A DNA stretch of 64,000 nt from Tistrella mobilis KA081020-065 (GCF_000264455.2 NC_017956.1:3454001-3518000); one strand, 5' to 3'; positions 1 through 8,398 are shown, numbered from the stretch's first letter. The notes: generated by a model from the sequence alone, not told the origin. Translations and numbers: made by a program.

Positions 1-284
1 CCGAGATCGAGGCCCGCTACACCCTGGCCCTGACCGAGGTCGACGGCGCGGCCGTGGATGCGCTGGTCGACATCCGTAATCCCGGCATGCGCCACGGCCC
101 CGCCGAGGTGCTGGCCCGGGTGGCGGCGGGCGAGGATGTCGACCCCTCGCTCTATTACTTCCGGACCACCCCACGCTTCACCACCGGCCATCCGGCCCTC
201 GGCTGGATGAACCGGACCCTGTTCGTGGCCCGCGGCCGCCGGCTGGCGGCGCGGGTCGAAATCGAGGTCTTCGCGGTCGGCTGA
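1..284 (+). CDS. DUF3237 (UPF0311) family protein, 5'-truncated by window edge
   Basis: The reading frame is open from base 3 to the TGA at 282-284, so only the C-terminal 93 or so residues are visible. The ending with YYFRTTPRFTTG, GWMNRTLFVARGRR and a final strand VEIEVFAV is the typical C-terminal beta-barrel signature of DUF3237 proteins, small proteins of unknown biochemical function found in many proteobacteria. The start lies upstream of the window. It is followed after 75 bases by a TRAP receptor gene on the same strand, which may or may not be cotranscribed. Family assignment is fairly secure; function is unknown. Confidence 0.75.
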   Translation, partial: EIEARYTLALTEVDGAAVDALVDIRNPGMRHGPAEVLARVAAGEDVDPSLYYFRTTPRFTTGHPALGWMNRTLFVARGRRLAARVEIEVFAVG

Positions 285-359
285 CCGCATCAACCAGGCA
301 TGTCGCCCGCCCAGAAGCGGCAGCCAGCCCACATCAGGCAGATCAGGGAGGAGAAACCG

Positions 360-1430
360 ATGACGGATATCGCAACCGGCTGGCGGCGGCTGGCCACACG
401 GATGGCGGCGGGCGTGGCGGGCCTGGTGGTGGCCGCAGGCATGGCCGGCCAGGCGGCCGCAGCCGAGGTGACGCTGCGCCTGCACCACTTCTTCCCGCCC
501 ACCTCGGCGGTCCATTCGAAGTATTTCGCGGACTGGAAGCAGCGGGTGGAGAGCCAGTCCGGCGGGCGGATCGAGGTCAAGATCTACCCGGCCATGCAGC
601 TGGGCGGCACCCCGCCCTCGCTGTTCGATCAGGCGCGCACCGGGCAGGCCGACATCATCTGGACGGTGGTCGGCTACACCCCCGACCGCTTCCCCGAGGC
701 CGAAGTCTTCGACCTGCCCTTCCTGCCGCGCTCGGCCGAGATCACCAGCCAGGCCGCGCATGAATTCGCCATGAAGCACCTCACCAGCCGCTTCGAAGGC
801 GTGAAGGTGATCGCAGCCCACACCCACAGCCCCGGGCTGATCCACACCCGCGATCGCGAGGTCCGCACGCCCGAAGACATGAAGGGGCTGAAGCTGCGCG
901 GGCCGTCGCGGCTGATCAATTCCTTCATCGAGGCGCTGGGCGCCGAGCCGGTCGGCATGCCCGTGCCCCAGACGGCCGAGGCGCTGTCGCGCGGCGTGAT
1001 CGACGGCACGGTTCTGCCCATGGAAGGGCTGGATGCGCTGCGCCTGCAGGAACTGGTCCACCGCCACATGGTGTTCGCGGGCGAGAATGCGCTCTACACC
1101 ACCATGATGCTGGTGGCGATGAACCAGGCGAAATATGACGGCCTGCCCGCCGACCTGAAGAAGGTCATCGACGACAATGCCGGCATCGCCGAGGCCCGCG
1201 CGATCGGCCGCGTGATGGATCAGGCCGATGCGCCGGTGGTAGCCGCGATCGAAAAGTCCACGACCAACCGGATCATCGCGCTGACGTCCGCAGAAACCGA
1301 CCGCTTCCGCGCCGTCGGTGCCGAGGTCGAAAAGGCCTGGGCCGAGCGGATGACCGCCCGCGGCATCGACGGCCCGGCGCTGATCGAGGAAGCCAAGGCG
1401 CTGGTGGCGAAGTACGCAGCCCAGCCCTGA
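360..1430 (+). CDS. TRAP transporter substrate-binding protein, DctP family
   Basis: A periplasmic solute receptor of 356 residues for a tripartite ATP-independent periplasmic transporter, a class that usually binds carboxylates. Residues 1-35 form a signal peptide with a basic start, a hydrophobic Ala/Val/Gly core and cleavage near AAAAE. The mature start TLRLHHFFPPTSAVHSKYF and the later LKLRGPSR segment, holding the conserved carboxylate-binding arginine, are DctP hallmarks. The ATG at 360 was chosen over an in-frame ATG at 300 because an AGGAG site sits just upstream and the signal peptide then has normal length. No DctQ or DctM membrane subunit lies beside it in this window, so the receptor may be an orphan or serve a distant permease. 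The ligand cannot be predicted. Confidence 0.9.
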   Translation: MTDIATGWRRLATRMAAGVAGLVVAAGMAGQAAAAEVTLRLHHFFPPTSAVHSKYFADWKQRVESQSGGRIEVKIYPAMQLGGTPPSLFDQARTGQADIIWTVVGYTPDRFPEAEVFDLPFLPRSAEITSQAAHEFAMKHLTSRFEGVKVIAAHTHSPGLIHTRDREVRTPEDMKGLKLRGPSRLINSFIEALGAEPVGMPVPQTAEALSRGVIDGTVLPMEGLDALRLQELVHRHMVFAGENALYTTMMLVAMNQAKYDGLPADLKKVIDDNAGIAEARAIGRVMDQADAPVVAAIEKSTTNRIIALTSAETDRFRAVGAEVEKAWAERMTARGIDGPALIEEAKALVAKYAAQP

Positions 1431-1534
1431 CGGGGTCCCGGTCGCGGGATCCGGACTTGCAGGCGGGGCGGAGAAGCGGCGATGATCCGCGTCTTCGCCC
1501 CGCCTGATGTCGTTCAAAGACCACCGGATCCGTC

Positions 1535-2035
1535 ATGCCCGCCACCCGCGCCGACCTCTTCGCCCGTCTCGATGCCCTTGGCATCGCGCACGAGACCTAT
1601 GACCATGCGCCGGTTTTCACCGTCGAAGAGGCGGAGGCCGAGACCGGCCATGTGCCGGGGCTGCACGTCAAGAACCTGTTTCTGAAGGACAAGCGCGGCG
1701 ATCTCTGGCTGGCCACCGTCGCCGCCGACCGGCGGGTGGATCTGAAACATCTGCAGGCGCTGCTCGGCGCCGGCCGCTTCTCGTTCGGCAAGCCCGATCT
1801 GCTGATGGAGGTACTGGGCGTCACCCCGGGCTCCGTCACGCCTTTCGCGCTGATCAACGATCCCGATCGCCGGGTGGTCTTTGCGCTCGACCGCCGGGTG
1901 GCCGAGGCGGAGCGGATCAACGCCCATCCCCTGTTCAACGACGCCTCGACCGTGGTGACGGGCGCGGGGTTAAAACGCTTCGTGTCGAGCTTCGGCCACG
2001 ACGTACGGATCGTCGATCTCGACACCCCGGCCTGA
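1535..2035 (+). CDS. proX: ProX/YbaK family aminoacyl-tRNA editing protein
   Basis: A 166-residue stand-alone trans-editing domain that in this family hydrolyses mischarged Ala-tRNA(Pro) or related species in the cytosol. The PrdX/ProX layout is clear: an N-terminal helix with YDHAPVFTVEEA, then HVKNLFLKDKRG with the catalytic-site lysines K46 and K51, then FGKPDLL and GVTPGSVTPFAL, which shape the substrate pocket. Length is typical. It is a single gene, separated from the TRAP receptor by about 100 bases. The stop codon sits inside a 17-bp tandem repeat (2031-2064). The exact tRNA specificity cannot be told apart from sequence alone. Confidence 0.88.
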   Translation: MPATRADLFARLDALGIAHETYDHAPVFTVEEAEAETGHVPGLHVKNLFLKDKRGDLWLATVAADRRVDLKHLQALLGAGRFSFGKPDLLMEVLGVTPGSVTPFALINDPDRRVVFALDRRVAEAERINAHPLFNDASTVVTGAGLKRFVSSFGHDVRIVDLDTPA

Positions 2036-2064
2036 GCGACGCACCGACCTCAGCGACGCACCGG
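2031..2064. repeat. 17-bp tandem duplication over the proX stop codon
   Basis: Two adjacent 17-bp units (2031-2047 and 2048-2064), both reading CCT(G/C)AGCGACGCACCG(A/G), agree at 15 of 17 positions. The TGA of proX lies inside the first copy and is TCA in the second. It resembles repeats at several other stop codons in this window. Confidence 0.8.
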
Positions 2065-2219
2065 CCGGATCGCGTCCGAGGCGTAATCCGGCAGGGGCGC
2101 CCCTTGCTGGAGACGCGCGCCGTGCCATCTTTCATGCTACAAGCGGGAGGCCGCGGCCGGCCTTCCGGGCGCGGCAGAGTTTCGCCATCGCGCTTCGAAA
2201 AAAGAACGGGACCGTTGCC

Positions 2220-3137
2220 ATGCAGACCATCATCGGCGGCGCCGGGGGCACCGCCCCGGCGGATGTGATCAAGGACACCGACACCGCGCATTTCATGGCC
2301 GACGTCATCGAGACCTCGCGTGAAACGCCGGTCATCGTCGATTTCTGGGCGCCCTGGTGCGGCCCCTGCAAGCAGCTGACCCCCGTGCTCGAAAAGGTGG
2401 TCCTGGCCGCCAAGGGCAAGGTGCGGCTGGTCAAGATGAACATCGACGAGAACCCGGAACTGGCGCAGCAGATGCGCATCCAGTCGATTCCGGCGGTCTA
2501 TGCCTTCGTGGGCGGCCGGCCGATCGACGGGTTCATGGGCGCCCTGCCCGAAAGCCAGATCCGCCAGTTCGTCGACAACCTTCTCCGCGCCGGCGGCGAC
2601 GACGAAACCCGGATGATCGACGAGGCACTGGCCCAGGCGGCCGAGCTGCTGGAGGCCGGCGATGTGCGCATGGCCGGCGGTCTTTACACCCAGGTTCTGC
2701 AGGCCGATCCGTCGCGCACCGAGGCCCTGGCCGGGCTCTCCCAGGTCTATGTGAAGATGGGTGACCTGGAGAAGGCGCGCGAGGTACTGGCCCACGCGCC
2801 GGAAGAGATGGCGAAGGACCCCCATCTGGTCCGCGCCCGCACCGCCATCGACCTGGCCGAGAAGGCGGCCGGTGCCGGAGAGACCGCGGCGCTGGAAGCC
2901 AGGCTCGCCACCGATCCGGCCGATCATGCCACCCGCATGGAACTCGCCATGGCGCTCTATGCCGCAGGCGATGCCAAGGCCGCGATCGACCAGCTGCTGG
3001 AGATCGTCCGCCGCGACCGCGAGTGGAACGAGAATGCCGCCCGCACTCAGCTGTTCGAGATCTTCGATGCGCTGGGCCCCAAGGATCCGGTGGCCCAGAG
3101 CGGCCGCCGCAAGCTGACCTCGATCCTGTTCGCCTGA
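2220..3137 (+). CDS. cnoX: CnoX/YbbN-like thioredoxin with TPR tail
   Basis: A 305-residue cytosolic protein with a thioredoxin fold (about residues 15-115) followed by tetratricopeptide helices (about 125-300), the architecture of the co-chaperone and holdase CnoX (YbbN). The redox motif WCGPC is intact (C47 and C50), as in alphaproteobacterial members that keep reductase activity, whereas E. coli CnoX has a variant site. The IPAVYAF segment supplies the conserved cis-proline. It precedes the LON-domain gene by about 115 bases on the same strand, a common alphaproteobacterial neighbourhood. A 13-bp imperfect repeat of GATCCGCCG follows the stop. Confidence 0.9.
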   Translation: MQTIIGGAGGTAPADVIKDTDTAHFMADVIETSRETPVIVDFWAPWCGPCKQLTPVLEKVVLAAKGKVRLVKMNIDENPELAQQMRIQSIPAVYAFVGGRPIDGFMGALPESQIRQFVDNLLRAGGDDETRMIDEALAQAAELLEAGDVRMAGGLYTQVLQADPSRTEALAGLSQVYVKMGDLEKAREVLAHAPEEMAKDPHLVRARTAIDLAEKAAGAGETAALEARLATDPADHATRMELAMALYAAGDAKAAIDQLLEIVRRDREWNENAARTQLFEIFDALGPKDPVAQSGRRKLTSILFA

Positions 3138-3252
3138 TCCGCCGACACGATCCGCCGGATCCCGGACGGGGCGGTGGGCGACCGGCGCGCCCCCGCCTTC
3201 CGGATCCTGCGCCCGCAACCCGCCGGCCGACCGAGCAGAGCCCGAAGCTGCC

Positions 3253-3921
3253 ATGATCCGTGCCCACGACGTCCTGCCGCCAGTGCTGCCGGTCTTCCCG
3301 CTCGGCGGCGTCATCCTGCTGCCCGGGGGGCGGCTGCCGCTGAACATCTTCGAGCCGCGCTATCTGGCGATGATCGACGACGCGCTGGGCAGCCACCGGC
3401 TGATCGGCATGGTCCAGCCGGTCCGCGCCGGGCTCGGCACCAATCTGGGCCTCGTCTCCGGTGCGCCCGAAATCTACGGCGTCGGCTGTGCGGGCCGGAT
3501 CAGCAGTTTCCAGGAAAGCGGCGACGGCCGCTATCTGATCACGCTGACCGGGGTCGCCCGCTTCCGCGTGGCCGAGGAACTGGCCGTCACCACGCCCTAT
3601 CGCCAGGTCCGCACCGATTTTGCCGCCTTCGAGGCCGATCGTGGCGAACCGCCGCCGGCCGGGCTGGACCGCGCCCTGCTGACCGACCGGCTGAAGCGCT
3701 ATTTCGCCCTGCAGGGGCTGTCTGCCGACTGGCAGGCGATCGATCAGGCCTCGGACCAGGCGCTGATCACCTCGCTCGCCATGATCTGCCCCTTCTCGGA
3801 GGCAGAGAAGCAAGCCCTGCTCGAGGCACCCTCCCTGCCGGAACGCGCCGCCTTGATCCTCGACATGATGGAGATGGCGTTGCATACCGGAGAGGACGAC
3901 GACGACGCGCCGCGTCACTGA
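3253..3921 (+). CDS. LON peptidase substrate-binding domain protein
   Basis: A 222-residue protein containing only the N-terminal substrate-binding (PUA-like) domain of Lon protease, with no AAA+ ATPase or Ser-Lys peptidase part. Signature segments are [31 protein letters not shown] and the central [26 protein letters not shown]. It is probably cytosolic; its role in bacteria is not established. The gene heads a tight three-gene set with a Trm112-like protein (19-base gap) and a DUF971 protein, an arrangement conserved in many alphaproteobacteria. Confidence 0.9.
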   Translation: MIRAHDVLPPVLPVFPLGGVILLPGGRLPLNIFEPRYLAMIDDALGSHRLIGMVQPVRAGLGTNLGLVSGAPEIYGVGCAGRISSFQESGDGRYLITLTGVARFRVAEELAVTTPYRQVRTDFAAFEADRGEPPPAGLDRALLTDRLKRYFALQGLSADWQAIDQASDQALITSLAMICPFSEAEKQALLEAPSLPERAALILDMMEMALHTGEDDDDAPRH

Positions 3922-3940
3922 CCGCAAGGATATATATCCC

Positions 3941-4153
3941 ATGTCCGACACCCCCACCGTGCCGCCCGCCTGCGTCGATCCGCGCCTGCTGGAGATTCTG
4001 GTCTGCCCGCTGACCCGCGAGCCGCTGCGCTATGACGCCGCCGCCCAGGAGCTGATCAGCGATGCGGCGAAGCTTGCCTATCCGATCCGCGACGGCATCC
4101 CGATCATGCTGGTCGACGAAGCCCGCTCGCTCGACGACGCGGCCGGAGCCTGA
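3941..4153 (+). CDS. Trm112/UPF0434 family small protein
   Basis: A 70-residue protein with the UPF0434 (YcaR/Trm112-like) core: [17 protein letters not shown], then an element resembling [18 protein letters not shown] and an acidic C-terminal EAR. The typical CxxC zinc pair is reduced to one cysteine (CPLTR), as in many bacterial members. Eukaryotic and archaeal Trm112 activates methyltransferases; a bacterial equivalent role is only inferred. It sits between the LON-domain gene and the DUF971 gene, 4 bases before the latter start, which suggests translational coupling. Confidence 0.88.
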   Translation: MSDTPTVPPACVDPRLLEILVCPLTREPLRYDAAAQELISDAAKLAYPIRDGIPIMLVDEARSLDDAAGA

Positions 4154-4157
4154 TCCG

Positions 4158-4556
4158 ATGGCCGGCGCCCATGAACACGAGCATGTCCATGCCCCCGCAC
4201 CGGCCGCCCCCTGGCCGGTCGAGATCCGCCTGAAGCGGTCGGCGCGGGTTCTGGAGGTCACCTTCGACGACGGCAACCATGTCCGGCTGGGGGCGGAGTA
4301 CCTGCGCGTGGAAAGCCCCTCGGCTGAAGTGCAGGGCCACGGCCCCGGGCAGAAGAAGGTGCCGGCCGGCAAGCGCAATGTGGCGATCGTCGACGTTCAG
4401 CCGGTCGGCAACTACGCCGTGCGGCTCGTCTTCGACGACGGCCATTCCACCGGCATCTATGGCTGGGGCTATCTGGCGGAACTCGCGCGTGAGCACGACC
4501 GGCGCTGGGAAAGCTATCTCGACGCCCTTGCCGCCGCCGGCCAGACGCGGGACTGA
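4158..4556 (+). CDS. DUF971 domain protein
   Basis: A 132-residue protein with the DUF971 fold (PWPVEIRLKRSARVLEVTFDDG, LGAEYLRVESPSAEVQGH, GNYAVRLVFDDGHSTGIY, GWGYL), which is also the N-terminal domain of gamma-butyrobetaine hydroxylases and occurs fused to Mrp-type ATPases. The start at 4158 lies 4 bases after the Trm112 stop. The first 15 residues are histidine- and alanine-rich (HEHEHVHAP), which could bind metal; that is inference. A role linked to iron-sulfur or metal handling has been proposed for the family, but nothing here proves it. Confidence 0.85.
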   Translation: MAGAHEHEHVHAPAPAAPWPVEIRLKRSARVLEVTFDDGNHVRLGAEYLRVESPSAEVQGHGPGQKKVPAGKRNVAIVDVQPVGNYAVRLVFDDGHSTGIYGWGYLAELAREHDRRWESYLDALAAAGQTRD

Positions 4557-4585
4557 GCAGAGCCGGGGCTGAACAGGGGGCCGAC

Positions 4586-4626
4586 AAAAAAAAGTGGCCG
4601 CCGCGACGGGGCATGTCGCGACGGCC
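4586..4626 (-). terminator. Rho-independent terminator, minus strand
   Basis: On the minus strand a 12-bp stem (GGCCGTCGCGAC with GTCGCGGCGGCC, one mismatch) with a 7-base loop is followed after AC by a run of eight T. It ends transcription coming from the small Arg-rich gene at 4695-4889 and possibly from the hydroxylase gene upstream. Confidence 0.85.
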
Positions 4627-4628
4627 AG

Positions 4629-4657
4629 GCTTCGGGTGATCGGGCCCGAGCTTTCTT
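4629..4657 (+). terminator. Weak plus-strand terminator after the DUF971 operon
   Basis: GCTTCGGG pairs with CCCGAGC around an 8-base loop, with one bulged T, and is followed by TTTCTT. Position fits the end of the LON/Trm112/DUF971 transcript. The stem is short, so this is tentative. Confidence 0.4.
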
Positions 4658-4694
4658 AATTCTGAAATCTGCGGCGTTGCGGTTCCGGCTGGTC

Positions 4695-4889
4695 TCAGCG
4701 GGCAACCCGGCGGCGACGCGGGTTGCGGCTGCCGGTTCCCGTGCCGGTACCGGGGCCGCGATAGGTGCGGCCGCGCCGCGGCGCATCGGCCGTAGCACGC
4801 AGGCCGGCAGGATAGGGGGCCGGCGCAGCCATGCGGGGCGCTGCGGAGCCGGAGTGGGCGTGGTTGCGCGGGGGGCGAACCATGGTCAT
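4695..4889 (-). CDS. Small Arg-rich hypothetical protein
   Basis: A 64-codon frame on the minus strand begins with ATG at 4889, preceded by AAGGA at suitable spacing, and ends at 4695. A strong minus-strand terminator follows about 70 bases later, so the frame has the signals of a real gene. The product is very basic, rich in Arg, Pro, Gly and Ala, with a GTGTGTGSR stretch and a final NPRRRRVAR, and has no Cys, no membrane segment and no family I recognise. It could bind nucleic acid, but that is a guess from composition. Codon-rich GC frames can open by chance, hence the moderate confidence. Confidence 0.45.
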   Translation of the reverse strand: MTMVRPPRNHAHSGSAAPRMAAPAPYPAGLRATADAPRRGRTYRGPGTGTGTGSRNPRRRRVAR

Positions 4890-5055
4890 GGGGGCATTCC
4901 TTGAACATCGGCCCGACAGGATGCACCCACCCGGTCCGCCATGTTGTCAGTTCGGGTGATGATTACCAGCGGTAGCAAAGCACGGCCAGCCCCCGATCAT
5001 GGGGGGCGCCCTGAAAATGCGGCCGGGGACATGCGATCTTCCCGCAGGATGCGTC

Positions 5056-6270
5056 TCAGGGCATGCGTCCCTGAACCAGGGCCGGCAGGCGGCCCAGTTC
5101 GCCCATCGCATGGCGCATGGCCAGTTTCTTCACCGGCCCCAGCCGGTTCACCGCCGCAAGCCCCAGATCGCGTGCCAGGCGTACCGGCGCCACATCGTTG
5201 GAAAACAGCCGGTTCAGCCCGTCGGTCGCCGCCACCAGCGCCATGGTGTCGGTGCGGCGCCAGCGTTCATATGCCGCAAGCACATCCGGGGCGCCGACAT
5301 CGCCGCCCAGGCGCCGCGCCTGCACCATCACCTCGACCAGGGCCGCCACGTCGCGGATGCCCAGATTGAAGCCCTGCCCCGCGATCGGATGGATGGCATG
5401 GGCGGCATCGCCCACCAGCGCCAGGCGCCGGTCGACGAAGCGCCGCGCCAGGGTCAGTGCCAGCGGATAGGCGAAGCGCGGACCTTCCAGCCGGAGCTGC
5501 CCCAGAAAATCGCCGAAGCGGGCCCGCAGCTCTTCCAGATATCGCAGATCGTCCAGCGCCTGGATGCGGGCGGCATCCTCGTGCCGTTCGGTCCACACGA
5601 TCGACGAGCGATTGCCGGCCAGCGGCAGGATCGCAAAGGGGCCCGGCGTCAGGAAACGTTCATGGGCCACACCTTCATGCGGGTATTCATGGGCCACGGT
5701 GCAGACCAGGCCGGTCTGGCCATAGCCCCATTCGGTGACCGCGATCCCGGCCTCGTCGCGCAGCCGTGACCGGCGGCCGTCGGCCGCCACCACCAGCGGC
5801 GCACGCAGCACCCGGCCATCCGCCAGGGTAACGGTCGCCCGCGCGCCCTGCCGGTCGACCGAGACCACGCCTGCCGGGGCCACCACGGTCAGCCGATCGG
5901 CAAGTGCCGCGGCACGCTGCGCCAGGGCAGCCCGCATGTGGCGGTTCTCGACCAGCCAGCCCAGCGGTTCTTCCCCCACCTGGGCATGGTCGAAATGCAG
6001 ATGCATCAAGCTGGGCCCGTCGGTTACCCGGATATGTTCGATCGCGCCGGTTTCCGCCACCAGCGGCCAGACACCGATCGCGGCCAGCACCTGCTTCGAC
6101 CCATGGGCGATGGCACTGGCCCGGCCGTCGAACCCGCGATCGAGCTGCGCCGTGGGATCTTCGCGATCGACGACGATCACGTCGAGGCCGGCTGCTGCGG
6201 CGGCAACGCCCAGCGTCATACCGACCAGCCCGCCGCCCACGATCACCAGGTCGCCCGCCACCATCTCCAT
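5056..6270 (-). CDS. UbiH/UbiF/VisC/COQ6-family FAD-dependent hydroxylase
   Basis: A 404-residue flavoprotein monooxygenase of the ubiquinone-ring hydroxylase family, which hydroxylates the polyprenylated benzoquinone ring with NAD(P)H and O2 at the inner membrane. Visible features are the FAD-binding IVGGGLVGMTLG near residues 8-19, an acidic strand end VIVVDRED, a DG motif VAADGRRSRLR, and the GD motif LVGDAAHAIHPIAGQGFNLG near residues 283-303. The ATG at 6270 (or 6264) follows GCGGAGGCCG; upstream codons are not family-like. In alphaproteobacteria UbiL and UbiM-type paralogues share this fold, so which ring carbon it modifies is not decided here. coq7 at 47.5 kb is another enzyme of the same pathway. 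Confidence 0.88.
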   Translation of the reverse strand: MEMVAGDLVIVGGGLVGMTLGVAAAAAGLDVIVVDREDPTAQLDRGFDGRASAIAHGSKQVLAAIGVWPLVAETGAIEHIRVTDGPSLMHLHFDHAQVGEEPLGWLVENRHMRAALAQRAAALADRLTVVAPAGVVSVDRQGARATVTLADGRVLRAPLVVAADGRRSRLRDEAGIAVTEWGYGQTGLVCTVAHEYPHEGVAHERFLTPGPFAILPLAGNRSSIVWTERHEDAARIQALDDLRYLEELRARFGDFLGQLRLEGPRFAYPLALTLARRFVDRRLALVGDAAHAIHPIAGQGFNLGIRDVAALVEVMVQARRLGGDVGAPDVLAAYERWRRTDTMALVAATDGLNRLFSNDVAPVRLARDLGLAAVNRLGPVKKLAMRHAMGELGRLPALVQGRMP

Positions 6271-6623
6271 CGGCCTCCGCTCCGCCACGCCTGCTCGGTG
6301 ATGCCGGGCCGGTGAGCCCGGCCCTGCCGCGCAAGATCGGCCCGCCGGTTCCGAAAGTCCAGCCATGCCCGCCAATTCGGTGGCGTGACCAGGAATTGCC
6401 CACCATCGGGTGATCTGCACAAAAAACAGACAATATGATTCGCTGCCCCCGCGTCGCGGCGTGCCCGATCCCGCCGGATTGCCCGTCCATCGCGCATTGC
6501 AGCGCGGAATCCCGCCAATGACACGAAATTGGCACGGGTCTTGAAGTGTCACGCCCGGACCGCCGGCGCCCAGGGTGCCGGCCGCCAGGACATCAAGGCT
6601 GCGGGGGAAAGGAACAGGGCGCC
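6271..6623. other. Divergent intergenic region between the hydroxylase gene and glnK
   Basis: No convincing gene lies in these 353 bases. The part nearest glnK holds a sigma-54 promoter at 6529-6545; a short AT-rich run (CAAAAAACAGACAATATGA) lies around 6420-6440. I could not find a clear pair of NtrC sites. Confidence 0.6.
6529..6545 (+). promoter_or_regulatory. Sigma-54 (RpoN) promoter for glnK-amtB
   Basis: TTGGCACGGGTCTTGAA matches the -24/-12 consensus YTGGCACGRNNNTTGCW at every position except the final C, with exact GG-to-G spacing. It lies about 80 bases before the glnK start, the position expected for an NtrC-activated promoter induced by nitrogen limitation. Confidence 0.85.
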
Positions 6624-6962
6624 ATGAAGCTGATCTCTGCGATCATCAAGCCCTTCAAGCTGCAAGCCGTTCGCGAGGCGCTGACCGATCTGGGCATCCA
6701 GGGCCTGACCGTCACCGAGGTGAAGGGATATGGGCGGCAGAAGGGTCAGACCGAAATCTATCGCGGCGCGGAGTACGAAGTGAATTTCGTGCCGAAGCTG
6801 AAGATCGAGATCGCCCTCAACGACGATCTGCTGGAAGCAGCGGTCGAGGCGATCCAGACCAATGCCCAGACCGGCAAGATCGGCGACGGCAAGATTTTCG
6901 TGTTCGACCTCGAACGTGTGGTGCGCATCCGCACGGGCGAAACCGACAAGGACGCTCTCTGA
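6624..6962 (+). CDS. glnK: Nitrogen regulatory protein P-II (GlnK)
   Basis: A 112-residue PII signal protein that binds ATP, ADP and 2-oxoglutarate and blocks AmtB when nitrogen is plentiful. The sequence starts MKLISAIIKPFKL. The T-loop carries the uridylylation tyrosine Y51 within GQTEIYRGAEYEVNF, and the B-loop TGKIGDGKIFV and C-terminal RIRTGETDKDAL are intact. The ATG at 6624 follows GGAAAGGAA. Its place 26 bases before amtB, behind a sigma-54 promoter, marks it as GlnK rather than GlnB. No deviations from the family are seen. Confidence 0.96.
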   Translation: MKLISAIIKPFKLQAVREALTDLGIQGLTVTEVKGYGRQKGQTEIYRGAEYEVNFVPKLKIEIALNDDLLEAAVEAIQTNAQTGKIGDGKIFVFDLERVVRIRTGETDKDAL

Positions 6963-6988
6963 GCCAACGGGAAGGAGACCCACCAGAG

Positions 6989-8314
6989 ATGGCGCTGACG
7001 GCCACCAACTTCCGGCGTGCCGCCCTTGCGGCGATCGCTCTCACCCTCGTTGCGGCACCGGCGCGGGCCGAAGTCGACCCCGAGGTTCAGTATATCCTCA
7101 ACACCTTCTCGTTCATCATCAACGGCGCCCTGGTCATGTGGATGGCCGCGGGCTTCGCGATGCTCGAATCCGGCCTGGCCCGGACGAAGAACGTCGCCAC
7201 CATCCTGCTCAAGAACATCTCGCTCTTCGCCGTGGCCGGCATCACCTTCTACCTCGTCGGCTACAACCTGATGTACATGAACGTCGACGGCGGCTGGATC
7301 GGCAGCCTGGCCATCTGGTCGCAGAGCGACGCCACGGGCGACGCCATCGTCTACGAGGCCGGCACCTATGCCTCGGCGTCGGACTGGTTCTTCCAGATGG
7401 TCTTCGTCGCCACCGCTGCGTCGGTCGTGTCGGGCACCGTCGCGGAACGCAGCAAGCTCTGGTCGTTCCTGCTCTTCGTCGTGCTGCTGACCACCATCAG
7501 CTATCCGATCACCGGCTCGTGGGTCTGGGGCGGCGGCTGGCTGTCCGAGATGGGCTTCGTCGATTTCGCCGGCTCCACCCTGGTGCATGCGGTCGGCGGC
7601 TGGGCGGCCCTGGTCGGCGCCATCATCATCGGCCCGCGCATCGGCAAGTACAGCCGTGACGGCCGGGTGAACCCGATGCCCGGCTCCAACCTGGCGCTGG
7701 CCACCCTCGGCACCTTCGTCCTCTGGCTCGGCTGGTTCGGCTTCAACGGCGGCTCGATGCTGGCGCTCGGCACCGGCGCGGATGCCACCGGCATGGCCAA
7801 TGTCGTGGCCAACACCAGCATGGCGGCTGCCGGCGGCATCGTCGCCGCGATGATCCTCTCGCAGCTCCTCTACAAGAAGGTCGACCTCACCCTGGCGCTG
7901 AACGGCGCGCTGGCCGGCCTGGTCTCGATCACCGCCGGCCCCGACACCCCCTCCGTCGGCGGGGCGATCCTGATCGGTGCGGTCGGCGGCGTCCTCGCCA
8001 GCCTGACGGTGCCGCTGCTCGACAAGCTGAAGATCGACGACGTGGTCGGTGCCATCCCGGTGCATCTCGTCGGCGGCATCTGGGGCACGATCGCCGTGCC
8101 GATCACCAATGCCGATGCCAGCTTCGGCACCCAGATCGTCGGCATCGTCGCGATCGGCGCCTTCACCGCGGTGTTCTCGGCCGTCGCCTGGCTGCTGATC
8201 AAGTTCACCGTCGGTGTCCGGGTCTCGGAAGAGGTCGAACATGGCGGGCTGGACAAGGCGGAGCTGGGCCTCGAAGCCTACCCCGAGTTCGGCCGCGGGT
8301 CGCAGACCCTCTGA
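6989..8314 (+). CDS. amtB: Ammonium transporter AmtB
   Basis: A 441-residue inner-membrane ammonium channel of the Amt/Rh family, preceded by a cleavable signal-like segment ending APARAEVD (about residue 28). The mature part shows eleven hydrophobic segments and family motifs: FAMLESGLARTKNV, the pore twin histidines in STLVHAVGGWAALVGA and AIPVHLVGGIWGT, and NGGSMLALG. The start at 6989 follows GGAAGGAG at good spacing, 26 bases after glnK. Regulation is likely shared through the sigma-54 promoter, with gating by GlnK through the T-loop. A strong hairpin follows at 8365. Confidence 0.96.
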   Translation: MALTATNFRRAALAAIALTLVAAPARAEVDPEVQYILNTFSFIINGALVMWMAAGFAMLESGLARTKNVATILLKNISLFAVAGITFYLVGYNLMYMNVDGGWIGSLAIWSQSDATGDAIVYEAGTYASASDWFFQMVFVATAASVVSGTVAERSKLWSFLLFVVLLTTISYPITGSWVWGGGWLSEMGFVDFAGSTLVHAVGGWAALVGAIIIGPRIGKYSRDGRVNPMPGSNLALATLGTFVLWLGWFGFNGGSMLALGTGADATGMANVVANTSMAAAGGIVAAMILSQLLYKKVDLTLALNGALAGLVSITAGPDTPSVGGAILIGAVGGVLASLTVPLLDKLKIDDVVGAIPVHLVGGIWGTIAVPITNADASFGTQIVGIVAIGAFTAVFSAVAWLLIKFTVGVRVSEEVEHGGLDKAELGLEAYPEFGRGSQTL

Positions 8315-8364
8315 CGCCACCACTCATCGCACACCCGGCTGCCCCGGCAGCCGGTCCTGCCTGC

Positions 8365-8398
8365 GACGCCCCGGCCTTCTGGTGAAGGCCGGGGCGTC
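8365..8398 (+). terminator. Terminator hairpin after amtB
   Basis: A perfect 15-bp stem (8365-8379 with 8384-8398) with a TGGT loop, rich in GC, about 50 bases after amtB. The following CGCTCTT gives only a weak T-tract. Confidence 0.7.
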
